Assembly: GCF_004519515.1 (NCBI RefSeq)
Contig: NZ_CP038145.1
Span: forward strand, 2,088,001 to 2,152,000
From: Actinobacillus indolicus
Lineage (GTDB): Bacteria > Pseudomonadota > Gammaproteobacteria > Enterobacterales > Pasteurellaceae
DNA length: 64,000 bases
Direction of reading: 5' to 3'
Made by a program: the position numbers and the translations under genes. The stretch's first letter is position 1. The number at the start of each line of letters is the position of its first letter. Under the pieces are notes generated by a model. That model saw only the letters and a list, made by a program, of their open reading frames with translations, was not told the DNA's origin and ran no database searches. Below are positions 62,361 through 64,000 of the stretch, piece after piece.

Positions 62361-63296
62361 TTAGCAACTCTTTTTATTTAAAAAATCCTTTATAAACATA
62401 ATCTTATGCCTTTTCGTTAATCCTGCATGATGCGATAATTTTTCCTTTAGTTGTCCAAATAAGTTTTCAAGTCTATTTGTCGTTTTTTCGATATTTAAAT
62501 CGCCATACTTTTCATAGGTAAATAAATAATCCATATAACGTTTAAAACTATGATAAGCACTTCTTACATTTCTATGTTTATAAGGATAATAGCCCTTCTC
62601 ATTCGGTTTATCTGACCGTTCTTCTAAAAATGCTTTATGTTTTAAATACCAATGATGTAATCGTAAATAGAAGTCTTTTTTAGAGCTCTGTTTAAGTGTC
62701 AATGCAATGATTTTTAATTCTTTTCCAGCCATAGGCTGATGCTTTTTTCGTAGTGCTCTCATCATAATGGCTACCATATGAAAATGGCACATTTATGTCG
62801 GTGTATTCAATAAATCTTTCAATAAACCCCGTCTACCGTCACGGGTAATTGATTGAATTTTATAGCCTTTCATACGAAGTGAATTAAATGCTATCCTGTA
62901 ATAAACATCTTTTTCCGTTTTGATGACACGATGGTAAACCACTTTTTTAGAAAGCGAATCCATCAGGACTAAAATACCAAATTCACGACCAAAGAAGGTG
63001 GTATCCGCAATAATATTCAAATAACGTGATAGTGGTGGATTTAATGCTGTTTTAGGGGCTTTTTCGAGATATCTTTGAATTGTTCTAATTGAACAATGAT
63101 ATTTTTCGGCAAGTTGTTTATAGGTTTGTTTTCCTATTGAATAATCATTCCAAATATTTATTGGATTTAATTTCTTTTTAAGGGTAAATGTTTTATTACA
63201 GGCATTACATTTATAGCGTTGAATATTATTTCTTATACCATGTTTGCAAATGTCGCTACTGTGGCAAAAATGACATTTTTTTGGTTCATAATTCAA
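62361..63296 (-). pseudogene. IS256-family Zn-binding-variant transposase with one in-frame stop
   Basis: Encodes an N-terminal zinc ribbon (CHFCHSSDICKHG, YKCNACNKTF), a helix-turn-helix (TYKQLAEKYHCSIRTIQRYL) and a DDE domain (IADTTFFGREFGILVLMDSL). The frame runs from 63296 to a TAA at 62793-62795, then continues in the same frame from the next codon (MCHFHMVAIMMRAL) to 62361. CAA (Gln) to TAA is the simplest explanation; a Gln-Met-Cys-His-Phe run fits the family. 311 codons if repaired. Confidence 0.85.
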
Positions 63297-63341
63297 AAAA
63301 GTGGCTTAAAGCCCGTAATATAAGGCTTTAAGCCACTTTTT
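63295..63341. repeat. long hairpin inside the IS upstream of the transposase
   Basis: AAAAAGTGGCTTAAAGCC is followed after about 10 nt by GGCTTTAAGCCACTTTTT, an 18-bp stem directly inside the right terminal repeat. It probably blocks read-through transcription into the transposase. Confidence 0.7.
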
Positions 63342-63400
63342 AGCAACCATTTTGTCTACTATGCCGATTTTTGTTAGGGGAAAATTGCCTAGGATATAAA

Positions 63401-63440
63401 AAAGTGTTGATTCTTAAAGAAAAGAATCAACACTTTGTTT
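63401..63440. terminator. bidirectional terminator between the MFS gene and the SH3-domain gene
   Basis: AAAGTGTTGATTCTT (63401-63415) and AAGAATCAACACTTT (63422-63436) form a perfect 15-bp stem with a 6-nt loop, followed by GTTTTT. The IS now separates it from the MFS gene. Confidence 0.88.
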
Positions 63441-63447
63441 TTCTGAG

Positions 63448-64000
63448 TTATGCCCAGCCGTTGTTACGTTTTCGTCTTGGAAGTAGAACAGGGATTAATA
63501 AACCAAGTAATAAACCCACACCTAGAACAGATCCGCCATAAATGAAATATTGAATCATTATCTCACGAGATGATGCATCCTGAATTGCTTCTAAATCCCG
63601 ATTTTTATTTTTCAGTATATCTAATTCACGTTTTAGTTGAGCATTTTGTTCTAATAATTCATTACTTTGCTGATCTGCTTGTTGTGTACGGCGTTGCATT
63701 TCAGCAGTGCGTTGTTGCCAGTCTTTATCAATACTATTTAATTTTGTGGTTAATTCTTGAACTTTTTGTTGCAATTGTGGGGTTAATTCTTTTGAGCTTG
63801 GCGTAGAAGTTAGCTCATTATTCAGAATCCAGGCTTCACGGTTTTTACTGTCACGAACGAGTGAATAACGTTCTTTTTTATCAATTAATGTGACTTTCTC
63901 TCCTGCTTGAATCGCTCCAGAAATTTTAAATTGATCGCCTGGTCCCTTACGTAAATAGGTACTGAGGTTTTCTGTAACATACTGAGTTTGAGCAAATGTA
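63448..64000 (-). CDS. SH3-domain, single-TM protein (YgiM / TIGR04211-like), N-terminus outside window
   Basis: Partial gene; 184 codons of the C-terminal part are in the window. From the edge inward: a bacterial SH3 domain (YVTENLSTYLRKGPGDQFKI, GAIQAGEKVTLIDKKERYSL, REAWILNNELTST), a coiled coil at about residues 70-140 of this fragment (KVQELTTKLNSIDKDWQQRT and on), one transmembrane helix (YGGSVLGVGLLLGLLIPVLL) and the basic end PRRKRNNGWA. This layout is that of YgiM-type envelope proteins. The start and any signal peptide lie beyond 64000. Confidence 0.82.
   Translation of the reverse strand, partial: TFAQTQYVTENLSTYLRKGPGDQFKISGAIQAGEKVTLIDKKERYSLVRDSKNREAWILNNELTSTPSSKELTPQLQQKVQELTTKLNSIDKDWQQRTAEMQRRTQQADQQSNELLEQNAQLKRELDILKNKNRDLEAIQDASSREIMIQYFIYGGSVLGVGLLLGLLIPVLLPRRKRNNGWA

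Larger units (their letters stand above)
62276..63365 (-). mobile_element. IS256-family (Zn-binding variant) insertion sequence, complete
   Basis: 1090-bp element with 25-bp perfect terminal inverted repeats (62276-62300 and 63341-63365, beginning GGCATAGTAGACAAAATGG). The 8-bp target duplication GATTTTTG is present on both sides (62268-62275 and 63366-63373). It inserted in the last codons of the MFS gene. A second copy, truncated and inverted, lies at 714-1155. Confidence 0.93.

Overview
The window looks like a chromosomal segment of a Pasteurellaceae bacterium from the Actinobacillus pleuropneumoniae / Mannheimia / Glaesserella side of the family. The DNA-uptake word ACAAGCGGT (the 'Apl-type' uptake signal) recurs throughout, often as inverted pairs that double as terminators. 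The housekeeping genes (uvrA-ssb, frr, lolA, mukFEB, sucABCD, dcd, tyrP) are low-GC gammaproteobacterial in style. Genus assignment is inference.

Layout. 1-1155: an IS1016-like element sits on the broken end of an IS256-family (Zn-binding variant) element. 1.2-5.2 kb: yacL, uvrA and ssb, with a LexA box between uvrA and ssb. 5.3-9.5 kb: a Tn554-like three-gene recombinase module (TnpA-, TnpB- and TnpC-like). Its tnpB is destroyed by about 1.2 kb of AT-rich foreign DNA carrying an APH(2'') aminoglycoside phosphotransferase and two acetyltransferase-like scraps. 9.5-16.75 kb: a block of different ancestry carrying neisserial DNA-uptake words of several dialects. It holds an RND-pump fragment, a quinone-oxidoreductase-like gene split so that its C-terminal half lies at the left edge and its N-terminal half at the right edge, a decayed ACR3 arsenite pump, a divalent-metal MerR/CDF pair, and a CueR regulon (12-Cys metallothionein-like peptide, DUF305 periplasmic protein, CopA). 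16.75-18.17 kb: an IS3-family element without a target duplication. 18.2-18.4 kb: scraps of a second TnpA and a second ACR3. 18.4-23.6 kb: a Pasteurellaceae-style copper locus (multicopper oxidase, DUF411 protein, Met/His-rich membrane protein, CusRS-like two-component system). 23.6-25.2 kb: gene debris. 25.3-33.8 kb: a type I restriction-modification operon, hsdM-hsdS-fic-hsdR, in which fic is bracketed by matching tandem-repeat arrays. 33.9-62.3 kb: core metabolism and chromosome maintenance. 62.3-63.4 kb: a complete IS256-variant copy with 8-bp target duplication that replaces the last codons of an MFS gene. 63.4-64 kb: the 3' part of an SH3-domain membrane protein.

How it works together. 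The accessory half combines two independently acquired copper-detoxification systems: a cytoplasmic CueR-CopA circuit with a metallothionein and a periplasmic DUF305 protein, and a CusRS-controlled cuproxidase set. It also has a divalent-metal exporter, remains of arsenite resistance and an aminoglycoside-resistance gene. That fits repeated capture of heavy-metal and antibiotic resistance DNA by a naturally competent animal pathogen or commensal. The core half is conventional: MukBEF condensin, TCA-cycle 2-oxoglutarate-to-succinate genes, lysine and methionine biosynthesis, lipoprotein transport, and nucleotide salvage.
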